Assembly (NCBI GenBank): GCA_029532415.1
Contig: JAQOTA010000028.1
Span: 124,001-188,000 of the forward strand
From: Marasmius tenuissimus
Taxonomy: Eukaryota > Basidiomycota > Agaricomycetes > Agaricales > Marasmiaceae
Reading direction: 5' to 3'
Length of the DNA: 64,000 nucleotides
The notes beneath the pieces were generated by a model. The model was given only the letters and a program-made list of their open reading frames with translations, searched no databases and was not told where the DNA came from. Within the stretch, counting starts at the first letter, position 1, and every line of letters begins with the position of its first letter. Positions 1 through 12,413 of this stretch are shown in pieces. The position numbers and the translations under genes are program-made.

Positions 1-3000
1 CGTGAGCCAGGGTGGCGTATGATTCGCGATCTACGTTACCGAACGGTGAGCAGAGCTGAGTAACTATTCGTGTAAAACATGACTCACAGATGTTGACAAT
101 CTGATTTGAGAGCGAGGCCCCGGGATCTTCGTCGTGATCGAGAGTCGTGTAATGTTCTGGATCAAGATAATTGGTACTCGAGTCATGACCCACGGGGCAA
201 CCTAGATCAACGTGAGATCCGGGACAACAAACAACGAAGTAGGGATGGGAATGAGTGGTTGAGTAGGGAACACACCTTCGAGTACTACTCTAAATCGTTC
301 CGAGTCGCTTATTGGGCGAAATACCTGGTCTTCAAATCCCACAAGTCGGGCAAATTCAGTAGTGGTGGGGTCGAAGCCTCGTAGAAGCTGATATTGATGC
401 ATTAATTTGTAACGATGCGTCGACCAAAAGTATAAGACACTGGTGAGATTGAACTCGAGCTCGGTCGGAAGGCCGAGATTTTGACAGAACCAGGGTGAGA
501 GAGAGAGTTGACCGGTCTCCTCGAACGACCAATAGTGGAGAGCAGAGGTGTCACCATTGGGCTGGTTGGGAGGAGGCAAACAAAGAAAAAGGTAGATTGG
601 TTGTTGAAGCCGAAGTTCACGCTCAGCTTCGGAATAAGAAAGCCCGCCTCTCAGCGACGCATGAGGTACGATCAGTCCTGGAAAATGTCAGATGTGAAAA
701 GGTGAATAAAAAGCGGCCTACTCACTGAGCACACTGAGGTCTCCTTCCAACTCAATCCCGCGGGCATGGAATATACTCAATGCCTGCGGTAGCCAGGCTT
801 CTTCCGCGTTGCTATTCAGGTGCAATGAAAAATCCGTATCTCCGCCGAGCCGGAATCTACACAGGTCAGTCGGTCAAAGTGGCGTGTGGTTCAGTAGAAG
901 AGCTTGCCTTGTCCAACCGTTTTCCAGCACTTTTCGCTCTATAAGACAGTCCACGTCTTCGTCACTCCTCCAGACCTGATTCCACCAGAATAAATGTCGC
1001 TAGATTCTGACCGCTCACGAACGCCCAAATCGCTCGTGAGCGGTCATGAGCATTGTGAGCCTCGGGACGGCTCACAAGTGAATACGGGACACCTCGTTTC
1101 TTGTGTGCCCTCGTGAGCACTGCGAGGCTCGCAGTGCTCATGAGCATATCAATGTTCCTGAGCTTCCGTGAACTCAGCTTTTCTCACATTCGCACATGAA
1201 CAGACTGCCAAAGGGAACAAAAAAAAATATAGAAATACAAAACAATATTAGTACATTGATTGTGACTACCTAACTAATATGCAGCTAAACTAGCTGAATA
1301 CACGCAGTCTAATCATCGATAGTACTCAGCATATACAACCTTCCAGTCTATCATATCCGTTCGTGTCGTCCTGCTGCAGTGGGAATAGTCAGCAAGGTGT
1401 GACTCATCGAGACGTTCAGAAAGCTAGAACATACCTCTGACATGTTAACATACTTCTGATAGATAGTGTCAACACAGTTGATAAGAAGAACGAGGGGGGG
1501 AAGGATCCTGAGGACGGGGGATAAGTATGTAGGGAACGGCCAGGTATTTATATATCTTGGGGATGGTCCGTGCGCCGTCTTTCCTTGCCTATAAACGGTA
1601 GTCCCAGCCCGCCAGCTTCATCATGACGTCGGTGGTGCACGGACCTTTTGATCACGTTTCTAAAGTGTGCGTTCGACGTTATCTCCAGACTCTGGGTGAT
1701 TCTCGTCAGAGGAAGTTCATTAGACAGTCAGACAAGAACAGAAGGATGTGCATACCTGTCCTTCATTATAGTCCACTCTTTGTCTTCAAGAAGATCCCAT
1801 GTACGTCGTGCCGGTTTTCAAGCCGCCTATTTTTCCTTGAGGTGAAAGATACCTTGCATCTTCACAGTCGACCCAACAACTTGCAGTATGGAGCCATCCT
1901 GGGCAAAGGGGTATTCATCAAGGTTTATGGCAACAATAGCGGTAGTGTGCTGTTGAACATCCAGTGACAAAATTGACTACGGCGAGGGCAAGGGCAAGGT
2001 GTTGATGGTTGTTGCGATACAAGAGCGGGATGAGGTGGCTGTGCAGCCCGCGTTCCCAGGATATGGCTAACGCGAGTTCCATTTCGTCTAACGCCTAGGG
2101 GAAAATTGAGTGCCGGGTGCTTGCATCCTTGAATTTCGGCCTGGAAGGATCACATCGGGTCAGGGTATGGACGTTGATGAAGCAGCCATAAGCCACAGAG
2201 CTGTTCCTGAGCATTGATGAGCAGCTATGAGACTCAGAGATGCTTGCGAGCGCTTATGAACTGGCCTGAGCCTCACAGCTGCTCACAAGTGCTCATGCAC
2301 AGCCCGGCTGTTCAGGAACCCTCATATTAACTCCACTTATTCGTGTCACCTCACGAACACTGTAATCACTCGTGATTGATCAGAATCTATGTACATATTT
2401 TCTGGTGAACTTCGCAGCAGCAATAGGGGTGTTGGTTGAAGTATCGATAACAGTCGGTTGAACGACTGATTCAGGCTCGCCTTCGTCAGGCCAAGCTAGA
2501 CTAATCTCTTCCACAAATGAGCGGTCAATCTCCTTCGTCCTGAGACTTGCTAGATAGCGCAGTAGGACGTCTTCTTTGAGGAGATCTGCTGTCGCAGCTG
2601 GTTCCTCTATATGGGAGTCCCACCACTCAAGGTTTGGATTTGGATTTGGTCCTTGTGGACCACGGCATATGAGTCCCCTTTCAGTATCCATCCACAAGTC
2701 CTCCCCCTCACAGCCCCAGTGAATCTATAGCATTTTCATTGAGTTGCTCTGTATCGCAATCTTGGCACTTACATGCAAAGTACCGAGATAATATCGACCC
2801 AAGTGCCCTATGTTTTTCGCGAAGATCACAGCGGGGATAAGATCTGTGACAGAAAGGGTTCAATCAGCTATGCAGCACCTGGGGGCATGAGGCCACTTAC
2901 CACCCAAGAGAATCAGTTGCGGAATTTTGGACCGGTTGAGCCCGAGAAGGTGAACACTACTTGGAAATCTGTTCGACCTCGAACTTGAGTTCTCCTCCAT

Positions 3001-3597
3001 AACGAGACCAAGGGACACAGGCCTACAAGTCCGCCGAAAAGCGTTGGAAGCTCTCCTTCCATTTCTATTCGCACATGTCAGTACGCAGTCATCTGGAAAG
3101 AAGCACCTATTCGTACCTCTGGTGCGTCCTGGCCTTGATACGACACCACCGTGACTATCTTTCCCTTTCCGTCTCCGTATAGAATCTCCCCAAGCCAAAT
3201 ACTTTGTTCGCAATTGAATGTAACATATTGGTTCAAATCCGAGTCCCATTCCTTGAGCTTTTCATAATATATCCGTTGAAGTAACCGAACGTCACTACGC
3301 CTGAATTCCCCGTACTGGGAGGTCCAACATATATGAGCCTTCAGTGCAGCAAAAGGTCGTAGTTAGCTCACTCGCCTGGTCGTACTCTGCCTCCTCCTCC
3401 TCATTGCCCCGAATGTACCACATTATGGGCCGGGTCTGATGGATTACTCTGCTGTCGTTCTTGACAATGAGGATTCCGGGACCGTTGTTGACATTGTAAT
3501 CCCTTCCTATCTGTACAACCCGAAGTTCACTGAGGTTGCTGGAGCTTGGCTGGCTATTTGCGGTGTTGGAGTACGAACTCGAAGACGGATGGGACAT
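1..3597 (-). pseudogene. RDYN/YADP family copy 1, interrupted in exon 6 and cut by the window edge
   Basis: This is the leftmost member of the seven-copy orphan family. Exon 1 starts at the ATG at 3597 and encodes the family N-terminus (MSHPSSSS..., then GRDYNVNNGPG and the acidic end EEEEAEYDQ). Exons 2-6 follow down to about 2411. Exon 6 then stops inside the conserved NTPIA(V/A)A(N) stretch and resumes at about 979 with NQVWRSDED...LENGWTR, so a 1.4-kb element has been inserted into coding sequence. Exon 7 (QALSIFHARG, about 720-840), exon 8 (QQPIYLF...YWSFEETGQ...LRGFDPTTTEF, about 250-690) and exon 9 (about 65-200) continue in frame, and exon 10 runs off the window. Intron 1 (donor at 3374-3375) and intron 6 (donor at 906-907) both begin with GC. 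Unless the insert is spliced out the product is truncated after exon 6. The function of the family is unknown. Confidence 0.8.
983..2407. mobile_element. 1.4-kb CACCAG-ended DNA element inserted in copy 1 exon 6
   Basis: The two ends form an imperfect inverted repeat of about 35-40 bp. The left end reads CACCAGAATAAATG...TAGATTCTGAcC and the right end, reverse-complemented, reads CACCAGAAAATATG...TAGATTCTGAtC. The flanking exon sequence is continuous with the family across the element; TTC occurs at 980-982 and again at 2411-2413, but a clean target duplication is not clear. Both subterminal regions (about 1010-1170 and 2210-2330) are packed with variants of GCTCATGAGC/GCTCACGAGC, including a perfect 12-bp hairpin at 1114-1140. 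Clustered subterminal motifs are usual for hAT-type transposase binding sites. No transposase ORF is visible. The interior holds an unrecognised 114-codon open frame (1623-1967), so the element looks non-autonomous. The superfamily assignment is inference. Confidence 0.7.
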
Positions 3598-3674
3598 GTT
3601 ACAGTGGGTTGGGCGGAGGAACGTTCTCAGCTAGAATAAGGGTCCTGTACGTGCTCACTGCTATTCAAACGCAG

Positions 3675-3708
3675 TATCAAACCTAAACGTGACAGAACCA
3701 AAAATAAG
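3675..3708 (-). promoter_or_regulatory. Shared upstream box of the family, copy 1
   Basis: Read on the minus strand this carries TATTTTTGG followed about 5 nt later by GTCACGTTTAGGTTTGATAC, about 80-110 bp upstream of the ATG at 3597. The same pair occurs at comparable distance before the other copies (compare 7368-7388, 26693-26736, 34480-34527, 43042-43062, 47613-47628). Its position suits a core promoter or conserved 5' leader. The role is inferred from conservation only. Confidence 0.55.
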
Positions 3709-4193
3709 TACCGATGAGATGCCTGATGAGAGCGCGCCAGATCCTACCTCACAGATTGAATTTCGAATGGGCTGTTCCTCTCAAACTCCGTGTCGTCCGT
3801 AAGGGTGGTCATGCGATCGCTCTCTTCTCCCTCATTCTATCGCTCTCCGAGCGGTCGAGATCCTTTGGAGGTCTCCTCGACTGACTGAGCGCTAGATTCT
3901 ACCACGAGTCAATACAAGGTCAGCTCCCGTTGATGTTATAGCCTTCAGGAGAAGGATATGGGGCGGCGAAGAAACCCGTTGCTATTCACGGTTCATCGTT
4001 CTCCCGGAATGAATGAGCGCTGGAGACATACATGATTCACACCCTCGACCAATGAAAGATTACTATCCGTGCGGGTAGGAGGCGGGCGCTTGAACTTGAG
4101 TGCCTTAGAGCTTCTGAGCCACGGGTTATATACCGGGTTGTAAAGGGTATTCAAACGACTTTATCGGTGCACTACTTGTACCAAAAAAGTAGT
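3709..4193. other. Paralogous upstream spacer of copy 1
   Basis: No gene is seen here. The sequence is recognisably related to the spacers upstream of copy 2 (about 7390-7660) and to the displaced segment at 22840-23200, for example in the stretch containing GTTGCTATTCA. The duplication unit therefore included several hundred bases of upstream DNA. Confidence 0.5.
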
Positions 4194-4199
4194 TATAAT

Positions 4200-4433
4200 A
4201 CAGCTGGCTCAATCATCATAGCAACTTTTGCGATTTCTCGAGTCCAGAATTTTTGTTTAGGCACAAACGAACTCCAACTGGATTTGGTACCCTTCCCGCG
4301 GGCCCGCTCTCGAAGTCTTGACATGATAGCCGACAATGATTGTATTGATTTTAGACGGTGACATGTTATTTGGACCCAAATAGAAATTAGGACCACGTAA
4401 AATCGAAAAAGTTGCTAGGAATATTGAGCCAGC
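4200..4433. mobile_element. 234-bp MITE with long inverted repeats and TATAAT duplication
   Basis: The ends pair over about 65 bp as an imperfect inverted repeat (left ...CAGCTGGCTCAATCATCATAG, right reverse-complemented AGCTGGCTCAATATTCCTAG, continuing through GCAACTTTT(G/T)CGATTT). Direct copies of TATAAT lie immediately outside at 4194-4199 and 4434-4439 and look like a target site duplication. There is no coding capacity. It sits 50 bp past the stop codon of copy 2. Confidence 0.75.
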
Positions 4434-4482
4434 TATAATGAGAACGGGGGCATGCAACCCTATGGTACGTCTAAGTCGGTAT

Positions 4483-7296
4483 TCACTGCGCGAAAAGCAA
4501 ATATAGACAGCAAGCTAAGATGCTGCAATCAACTGCTAGCCAGCACGTCGCTACGAGGGAGCGTTGTTGAACGCGTCCCGCGATCTCAACGCCACAACCT
4601 GCAGAAATCAGAAACGAGTTAGAGCTAGTTCCTGCACACAGGATAGATTAGTACACACCAAGTGTGCTACCTGGATTGATTATTTCGACTTCCGTGAGTG
4701 TGATGAGTTGCTTCTCCTTCTCTGTGGAACCAGCGCATGTCCTTGTTTGTGATCCGAGAGCTACGGGTAATCAGCACGAGCAATAGAATGATTTGGAACG
4801 AGACATTGGACAGACTTTCGTCTTCATCCTCAAATAGGAGACGACAATTCACGTCGTTGGCTTCGGAGTGAACAGTTTTTTTGCCGTATCCAGGGTGTTG
4901 AGCAAAGTCAGAGGTAGAAAAGTTGCTGTCAATAGTGGAGGGTATCCGAACGCGACTCATTGCTGTCGCAAGCTGTGGGATAGTATCCGGCATTCCTACA
5001 TTTTGAGAGCGGTCACCGTCGGATATGGTAATGGTATCGATGGCGTAAACAGCTGGATCGGCGTATGCCAATGAATCCCCAGCGTTTACAGCGAAATTTT
5101 GATAGTTGTCGGTGCCGATGGCGTACGCGGCCAGATCCGAATATGCTGGATATCTATCGTCTCCATCAAAGTTCGAGAGCTCACCATTGGCATTGATGAT
5201 CTCAGCGTTCGAATTCCATTCCACAATCGAATGATGAGAGATCGGCCTCTCGTACTTAGGCACCCCAAGGGTTCTAACACCAGTGTTACCGGAGGATTCG
5301 GGACTCAAGTTGTGGTCGGCGGGGTAGCCTAAATAATCAAAATGAGATTTGGAATGTTCCGAGATAGGGAAGAGTGTGAATAAACGGCTCTCAGTGAACG
5401 CACCTCCATGTACCACCTCAAACCTTTCCGAGTAATTTAAAGGGTGAAAAAGGTTGGCATGGTATCCGAGATGTTGAGCGAAGTCGGTAGTGGTCGGGTC
5501 AAAACCCCGGATGAGTTGATAATGGTGGATCAATTTATAACAATCGGTAGAGCAGGAGGCTGAAGAATCATGGCGCGAAAATTCAAGCTCGATGGGAAGG
5601 CCGAGGTCATGACAGACCTCGGGTGAGAGTGGAGATTGACCACTTTCTTGGAACGACCAGTAGTGAAATGTTGAGGTATAGCCCTTGGGCACGTTGGGAG
5701 GCATTGGACGAAAGAAAAGGTAGATTGGTTCTTCAAATCGGAGGGCACGCTCAACCTCGCAATCAGAAAGATAGCCATAGAACGATGCCCCAGGCTCGAC
5801 CATGTCTACAAAGTGTCAAAGAGTAGAAAGGTAGAATAGAAAACAACAGCGCACTATAAAGACTGAGATCTTCATCCAACAATATTCCAGAAGCATGGAA
5901 TATACCCAATGCCTGCGACATCCAAGCGTCTTTTGCGTGAACGTTCAATGCTACCCAAAGTTCCCTTTCGTCATCCTCGCCAAGGCGAAACCTATCAAAT
6001 CAGTCAGACCCGAGACAAGTTGCCTATGATCCAAACTTCGTGATGACCTCACCTTATCCATCCGGTCTCCAACACCTTTGCTTCTACAAGAGAGCTCCGT
6101 CTGGTTTCCCAGGTGTTATTTGCAATGGCGATGGGGGTATTGGTCGGAGCGTGAAAGACAGTCGGATGAACGACTGATTTAGATACGCCATCGTCACGCT
6201 GAACCTCATAAATCTCCTCCATGAATTTGCGGTCTATCTTCCTCGCATTGAAACCCGCCAAGTAACGAATTAAGACATCTTCTTTGAGAAGGTCCATGCT
6301 TGTAACTGGTGTCTCTATGCCTTCGAAGCCTAATGCATGAAGAAGAGTATCCGGCCCTTCCGGACCACGACAGATAACTCCCCTTTTCACATCCATCCAC
6401 AGCTCATTCAAGTAACACTGACCCCAGTGTTCCTAAGATGTTCTTAATGAGCTGTTCAATCTATTGATCGGGCACTTACACTCAAACTAGCAAGATAGGA
6501 TTCGCACAATTTCCCTATATTGTGTGCAAAGATTGCGGCGGGCACAAGTTCTGAAGAAAGTTATGAGTAGGCTACCTTACACTGGTGGGCGCCATACACC
6601 TTACCGCCTAAGAGAATGAGGAATGGAATTCTGGAACGGTTGAGCCCAAGAAGGTGGGTATTGCTCGTATATCTCCTTGGCTTCAGATCCGAACTCTTCG
6701 ACGGAATGAAGATATGTGGAACTTACAAGCGTTCTGAATGACGATAAAAGCTGTTCCTCCACTTCTATGGTACTGGTTCAGTATGCAGCCGCATGGAACG
6801 ACAAGAGTTACTTTGTACCGCCGGAGCTTCTGGGCCTTCATAAGCCACGACGGTGACTATCGATCCTTTTTCTTTTCCTGACAAGATTTCCCCGAGCCAG
6901 GTGCTTTGTTTACAGTTAATGAAAACCCGTTCCTCCATCTCGAAGTCCCACTTCTTGACTCTTTCGTATTGTATCATCTGAAGGAGCCGGATGTCGCTAC
7001 GTCTGTATTCGCCATACTGAGACATCCGATACATATGAGTCTGCAATGATGCAACCGCAGGCCACAACCACATCACTAACCTGATCAAACTCCTTCTCCT
7101 CCTCCTCAGTTCCTTTGATGTACCATCTTATCGCTCGAGGGTGCTGAAACACCCGGTTATCGTTATTGACGATAAAGCTCCCAGCGCCGGCATTCAGGTT
7201 GAAGTCCCTTCCTATATGCGCGAACTGGAGTACAGAGCCGCGGAGGCTTGACTGATTGCTCTCGACTGAGCAGAAACTTGTGGTTGGATCGGACAT
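4483..7296 (-). CDS. RDYN/YADP family copy 2, orphan membrane-tailed protein
   Basis: Multi-exon gene with ATG at 7296 (MSDPTTSFCS...) and stop at 4483. Exon 1 gives GRDFNLNAGAG and ends EEEEKEFDQ before a GTTAGT donor. Exon 2 (about 7016-6840) carries YRRSDIRLL and a Cys/Trp motif equivalent to CERSVWLAEILSG. Exon 6 (about 6400-6050) has LWMDVKRGVICRGPEGP. Exon 8 (about 5800-5400) has EEPIYLFFRP, YWSFQESGQ and IRGFDPTTTDF. Exon 11 has two YADP-type units (PAYSDLAAY, LAYADPAVY). Exon 12 (about 4600-4483) has VQQRSLVATCWLAVDCSILACC, hydrophobic to the end, a likely C-terminal membrane anchor. The frame looks open throughout, but I did not verify every splice site. The function is unknown; the block order matches other copies. 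Confidence 0.75.
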
Positions 7297-7367
7297 GTAG
7301 CGAGGGTGGGGGTGTTAGGACGAAAGACTCATCCATTACGCAAGCCTTACCCGTACGACTGCTATTA

Positions 7368-7388
7368 ATATCGAACCTAAAGTGACAT
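7368..7388 (-). promoter_or_regulatory. Shared upstream box of the family, copy 2
   Basis: The minus strand reads GTCACTTTAGGTTCGATA about 75-90 bp upstream of the ATG at 7296, with two changes relative to the copy 1 box. Confidence 0.5.
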
Positions 7389-8093
7389 CCCATGCAGATA
7401 TCAAGCCGGAAATGAGTATCGGGACGGAAGCTGACGAATATATTGATCCAACTTCTGGGCGATAAGTCGTCCCTTTCCTTGAAGGCTCACAACGGCAACG
7501 GTGATGGGGACAAATGCTGATCTCTTTTATCTCAAGGTCTTCGTGCTCGCCCGATCTTCATCCCACCCGAGAGGTCCAACAAAGCTCCTTCCGACTGAGT
7601 GGGCGCCCCAAGTGCACCCAAACTTGTTCCTAATTTGGAAGAGAGGATATAGCGCTGGGAGAGTTCATCAATAAATGTCCTGGACTAAAGAAGCGCTGAA
7701 AATATGCCGGTGTAACTCCCTCGAAGGATGGAAAAGTGTTCTGTCGAACTGATGACGCCGATTCCCGAACATTGTACGACTTGATGTTGGCTGGCCCTTC
7801 CAAATCAAATCTGTCTCAGCTTCTGACATCCAGCGTTGAATGTCTTGGCTCATCCTCTCAAACGAGATTCAGTCGCGCCCCAGGACAAATGTCCCCAGTC
7901 AGCTCATATCCCCAGTCGACTCATGATTTGAGGACTCCCGATAACCTACGCCGACTTGGACGCATACATAGCTCCAGACCGGTCCCAAGGCCGGATTCGG
8001 TAGCGAGATTAAAGCTTATGATCGCAGTGTAGCTCAGACCAATGATCGAGATCGTGACGAGTGAGACAGCATTCGGATGCATCCAGTTTACGT
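7389..8093. other. Spacer between copies 2 and 3
   Basis: The first 270 bases resemble the copy 1 upstream spacer. From about 7660 to 8093 I see nothing recognisable; a 98-codon open frame at 7736-8032 has no family features. Confidence 0.4.
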
Positions 8094-11000
8094 CTATATC
8101 CACTGCACGAGATACAGATATAATCCATAAGCCAAAATACCGCAATCCACCAATACCCACCACCATGAGCGTCGTTGAACGCCGACACCATCGTCTGCAG
8201 GGTTTTGATTCGAGTTAGAACCACCTTTCGTACGAAGAGAAGATTAGTACGAACCCCGAAGTGGGCTTGCTGAATCGATTGCCCGCTGCCCGCGTTTCAT
8301 AGATGTGATTGAATCCTCCACTGTGAAGTCAGAACATTTCCCTGGTTGTGAAACAAAAGCCAAGCTAAATTAGTGTTAGATATGGAACGGTTTGGGGTGC
8401 CACAGACCTTCATGGCGCTTTTCGGAGAGGCGGCCGGCGGGGGGGAATAGTGCACGGTTGAGGTCACCGTCAGACGTGGTAGTGGTGTTAACCGCGTAGA
8501 TTGCCGGATCAGAATACGCTGAATCCATATCGCTCGCGACAGATTTATAGATATTATTGGTGTCAATGATGTAGATGACTGGGTCGGCGTATGCTGAATC
8601 TATGTCGTCTATGGTGGATTTGTACAGAGTCTCGTTAGTGCTCAAATTCCGATGCGAGGTGACTGGGTCATGGGCCCAAGCTCCCCCCTGCTCGTTCTGT
8701 GACATCTCAGACAACCTCAAGGTTTGTGAATAGAATGATGATGTGGGAGTCCAAGCCATATCAACAACGTTCGCATATGTCGATACGTCCGACGGAGGGA
8801 GGTGACTGGGAGGAAAATGAAGGGAATGTCGCTGCTGAGTAGGGTAGGGAACGGAAGAGGTAGCCAAGGGGGTTTGATGATGGCCCATGTTAGTGGCCAG
8901 TTGAGGTTGATACCGGTCAAGGGAATATAGCTCGGGATCTGGGGCGAGTCTGTTTCCTTGCAGATGCGAGTGTATGAGCCGCCCCACGGGTTCCTCAATT
9001 GTCTGCCTACTGTTGGTGTTATTGTCCTTGTGACGGAAATTGTGTCAGAATCAGAAACTTGTAAAGAGACGAGGCACCAGAAATGGGCGACGCACCTGCT
9101 CTACATGAATATGATGATGGCCACTTCTATGATGGTTGTTGACAGCATAGTTCAGGGCGCTGGGCTCGTGTTCTATGTTCACAGAAACACCTATGTTAAT
9201 GTTGAAACCAAGGCATTCAGGGCAGCGATGACACACCTATGTCCGTATTGGTAGAAGCTGGAACAACATGAGATTCAGGATGTCCCAAAATGAGTAAGTT
9301 TATTAAAGGATAGGGAGAAGCCAATGCACCTTCATCTACCACTTCAAATCTATCTGACTCGCTTATCAGGGCTCGGAAAATGTGGTCATAAAACCCGACA
9401 TGTTGAGCAAAGTCAACACTAGTTGGGTCAAAGTTTCGGAGGAGTTGGTATTGGCGAATCAATGTATATGTATCAGTGGACCAGGAGTACGGGAACGATT
9501 TTGGAGCGGCACTAAGCTCGAGCTCGATGGGAAGGCCGAGTTCGCGACAGGCCTCAGGTGAGAGTGGAAGATCATCATTTTCTTGGAGCGACCAGTAATG
9601 AAGGGAAGAGGTCTTGACCAAGTTGGGGATGTTGGGAGGAGGCAAATGGGCGAAGAGGTAGATGGGTTGTCGAAGTCGAAGTTCCCGTTCAGCCTCGGAA
9701 TTGGAGATGTAGCCGGATAAAGTTGCGTAAGGCAAGACGAGCTCTGGACAATGTCACAAGGTGGACACGGTGATAAAGGTAAAAATATCGTACTGTAAGC
9801 CCCGAGATCTTCATCCAACGCTATTCCCCGGGCATCGAACACACTCAACGCCTGCGACATCCAGGCCTTTTCCACATGGTCATTCAGTTCCAATGACAAC
9901 TTTACGGCCTGTCCAGCGAGACGAAATCTATTCAAGTCAATCAGGAGAAGTAGTCTACACTTTGTCGTGATCTGACCTTGTCCATCCATCCTCTAACAGT
10001 TTTCGCTCTACAAAGTTTGTGTTGGAGCTCTTCCAGATGTTGTTTGCGACAGCGATAGGAATGTTGGTCGAATTGTGGAAGACAGTTGGCCGGTCAACTA
10101 ATTCAGGCTCGCCACGGTCATGCCAAACCGAACTGATCTCTTCCACGGACATGCGATCTATCTCCTTTGTCTTGCAGCCCTCCAAGTAGCATGCTAGCAC
10201 ATCTTCTTTGTGAACATCCACAGTCGCAACATCCTCTGTCTCAAGACCCCACTCGCCAAGATCTGGATCCGAACCCTCTGGACCACCCCAGATGCCAGCT
10301 TCCCTTTCACCATCCACCCACAGTTCTTCTTCCGTACTACCAAAATGTCTCTACCACATGTTAATCAATCTGTTCAATTTCGCGACTTTGGTACTTACGC
10401 GCATACTACGAAGATACAAACGGCCCAGCCCCCCTGCATCCTCTGTGAAGATTGAGGCGGGCACAAGGTCTGGAGTAAAGTTTGAATCGGCTATCCTCTG
10501 CTGGCAGGCATAAGATCACTCACCGCCCAAGAGAATCAGTTGTGGCATCTTGGACCGGTTGAGCCCCATAATATGGACGCCACTGGCACGTCTACTCGGC
10601 TTCAAATTCGAGTTCTACACGGGAACAAAGAATGAACAACCCACAGATGTTCGGAATGCCGCTGAAAGCTGTTTTTCCACTTCTGTTTGACTGACTCGGT
10701 ATGGAGTTGCTCGGTAGAAATTCTGGCTCGTACCTCTGGTGCGTCCTGTCCTTCGTAGGATACGACAGTAACTATATTGCCTTTTCTGTCTCCAGACAAA
10801 ATTTCCCCCAGCCAAATACTCCGTTCACACTCAGATAAAACGTCTTGTGCCGCCTCGGAGTCCCATTCCTTCAGCCTCTCGTGATGTATCCTTTGAAGCA
10901 GCCGAACATCACTCCGCCTATATTCGCTATACTGAGATCCAATATGCACGAGCATTCAATGGAACCAAAAATTATAATCACTAACCTGATCGTACTCCTC

Positions 11001-11180
11001 CTCCTCCTCCTCGGTCCCTTGGATGTACCACGTTATTGGTCGAGTCTGCTCAACGACGCTGTTATCGTTATTGACGGTAAAGGTACCGGTACCCCTGTTG
11101 ACGTTGTAATCTCTCTCTATTTGCACAACCTGGAGTTCCAGGTCGCTCAGGCTGGAAGAACTCGCAGTCGGATGGGACAT
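8094..11180 (-). CDS. RDYN/YADP family copy 3, cut off from its promoter
   Basis: ATG at 11180 (MSHPTASSSS..., then ERDYNVNRGTG and EEEEEEYDQ before a GTTAGT donor); stop TAG at 8094-8096. Exon 6 (about 10320-9980) has WVDGEREAGIWGGPEGSDP, slightly diverged from the usual GVICRGPEGP. Exon 8 (about 9735-9315) has RQPIYLFAHLPPP, YWSLQENDD and LRNFDPTSVDF. Exon 10 is His-rich (NNHHRSGHHHIHVEQ). Exon 11 (about 9020-8405) carries two repeats, SAYADPVIY and SAYSDPAIY. Exon 12 encodes VQRRSWWWVLVDCGILAYG to the stop, the hydrophobic tail. Only about 70 bp of native 5' leader remains: a mobile element begins at 11249 and the rest of the upstream region lies beyond it at 22840. The coding frame appears intact; expression is doubtful. 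The function is unknown. Confidence 0.75.
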
Positions 11181-11481
11181 GTGGTAGTGGATTTAGAAGG
11201 GAGGTTTCAGCTACAACGGGTTTTTACGTGGTGTTCTCGATATCACACCACCAGCGAAACCAGGCTGACCTGCCAAGTCACTGATGAGCCCTGTCATACA
11301 GGTCGAGGCGGCTTCAGTCTAGACTAGGCAGATCATCTCCTGAAGATGATCTACATTTCTTATGGAATGTTGGAATACTTGTAGTAAATTTTAATGCCCG
11401 TAAGTCTGGAGGAAGATGATAGGCCGTCATCAGTATGAAATGATAATACCAGGACCTGATAAGATGTATCAAGCTGACCGG

Positions 11482-12303
11482 TGTGGTAGACCCACATGGA
11501 CTACTCTGCGATACGTACCTGCAGTCCCTTTTCCTTTCTATTCCGTTTATTTCTGATCATTTCGGCTTAATTCTGCTTACGTCCGGTTTCTGACATTCTT
11601 ATGTTTTCTCTTTTAGTCATATCGTCAAATTACCAACATAGTTTCCCCTTTCGTACCTACGACAACACCTACGCCACACTTCCTTCCTCTCGTACCTCCC
11701 GTTCACGTCGCCGAGCGCCGCTTGCGGGGACTTGTCCAACCCGTCTGCGAAAGAGAATTGCTCCTCTTCTCAAAATAGCTGCCGCGCGTGTTCCCGAGTA
11801 CTTGATGATGAGAGTGGGTCCTGGTTGCGTCCAAACTTTGTTCTAACACGGTCTCTTTACTTCCAAATTCGTTCTCTCACTACTTTACAGCTCTCTTTAC
11901 ACGATATCTTGTTCTTCGCATTCCCTTGCCTTTCGGAATCTTCCTGGCCTGTGAGAATACGTTACATAAACTTAGCAGCTGTCAATCCTTGTGTATCCTG
12001 CTTTGTACTCTTCTCAATTCAGACAATCTTTGGCTCACACTTCCATGTTCCTCGCCCTCGGGCAATTATAAGTCTTTTACCTCAAGTCTTTTAATCTCCA
12101 AGTCAATACAAGTCATTCAAGTACCTCAAGCCAATCAGAACGCGTCGCGTCGCGTCTCCAGGTACGTACTTGATCTATTTACGTACTAACTTTTGCCTCG
12201 AGGCGTCCCTCGCGTCTCGGATATTTTATTCTAGGTTGCTCTAAATTTCTCTCACCGACTCCGGGTCTCGTGGTCCTAGAGTGGACTAAAGTCATCTTCG
12301 TCA
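11482..12303 (+). repeat. 5' LTR of the Gypsy element
   Basis: Identical in length (822 bp), and as far as I can read in sequence, to the 3' LTR. TG...CA termini. The small open frames inside it occur identically in both LTRs and are not genes. Confidence 0.93.
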
Positions 12304-12304
12304 G

Positions 12305-12321
12305 TGGAACCCACGGCGGGA
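12305..12321 (+). other. Candidate primer binding site
   Basis: TGGAACCCACGGCGGGA begins one or two bases after the 5' LTR. A TGG start is expected for pairing to a tRNA 3' CCA. I cannot assign the tRNA. Confidence 0.5.
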
Positions 12322-12413
12322 CAGGAGTATTCCGTGCTGAGCAACGTCAAAGCTGAGTACCCTACCTTTTATATAAATAATACGACGTTCACTTCCTCTT
12401 TAGGGTATAGTGT

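Noticed and set aside
11601..12189. Several open frames of 81-120 codons in the LTR, repeated at 20031-20619
   Set aside because: They are identical in both LTRs, have no recognisable domains and lie in regulatory sequence.
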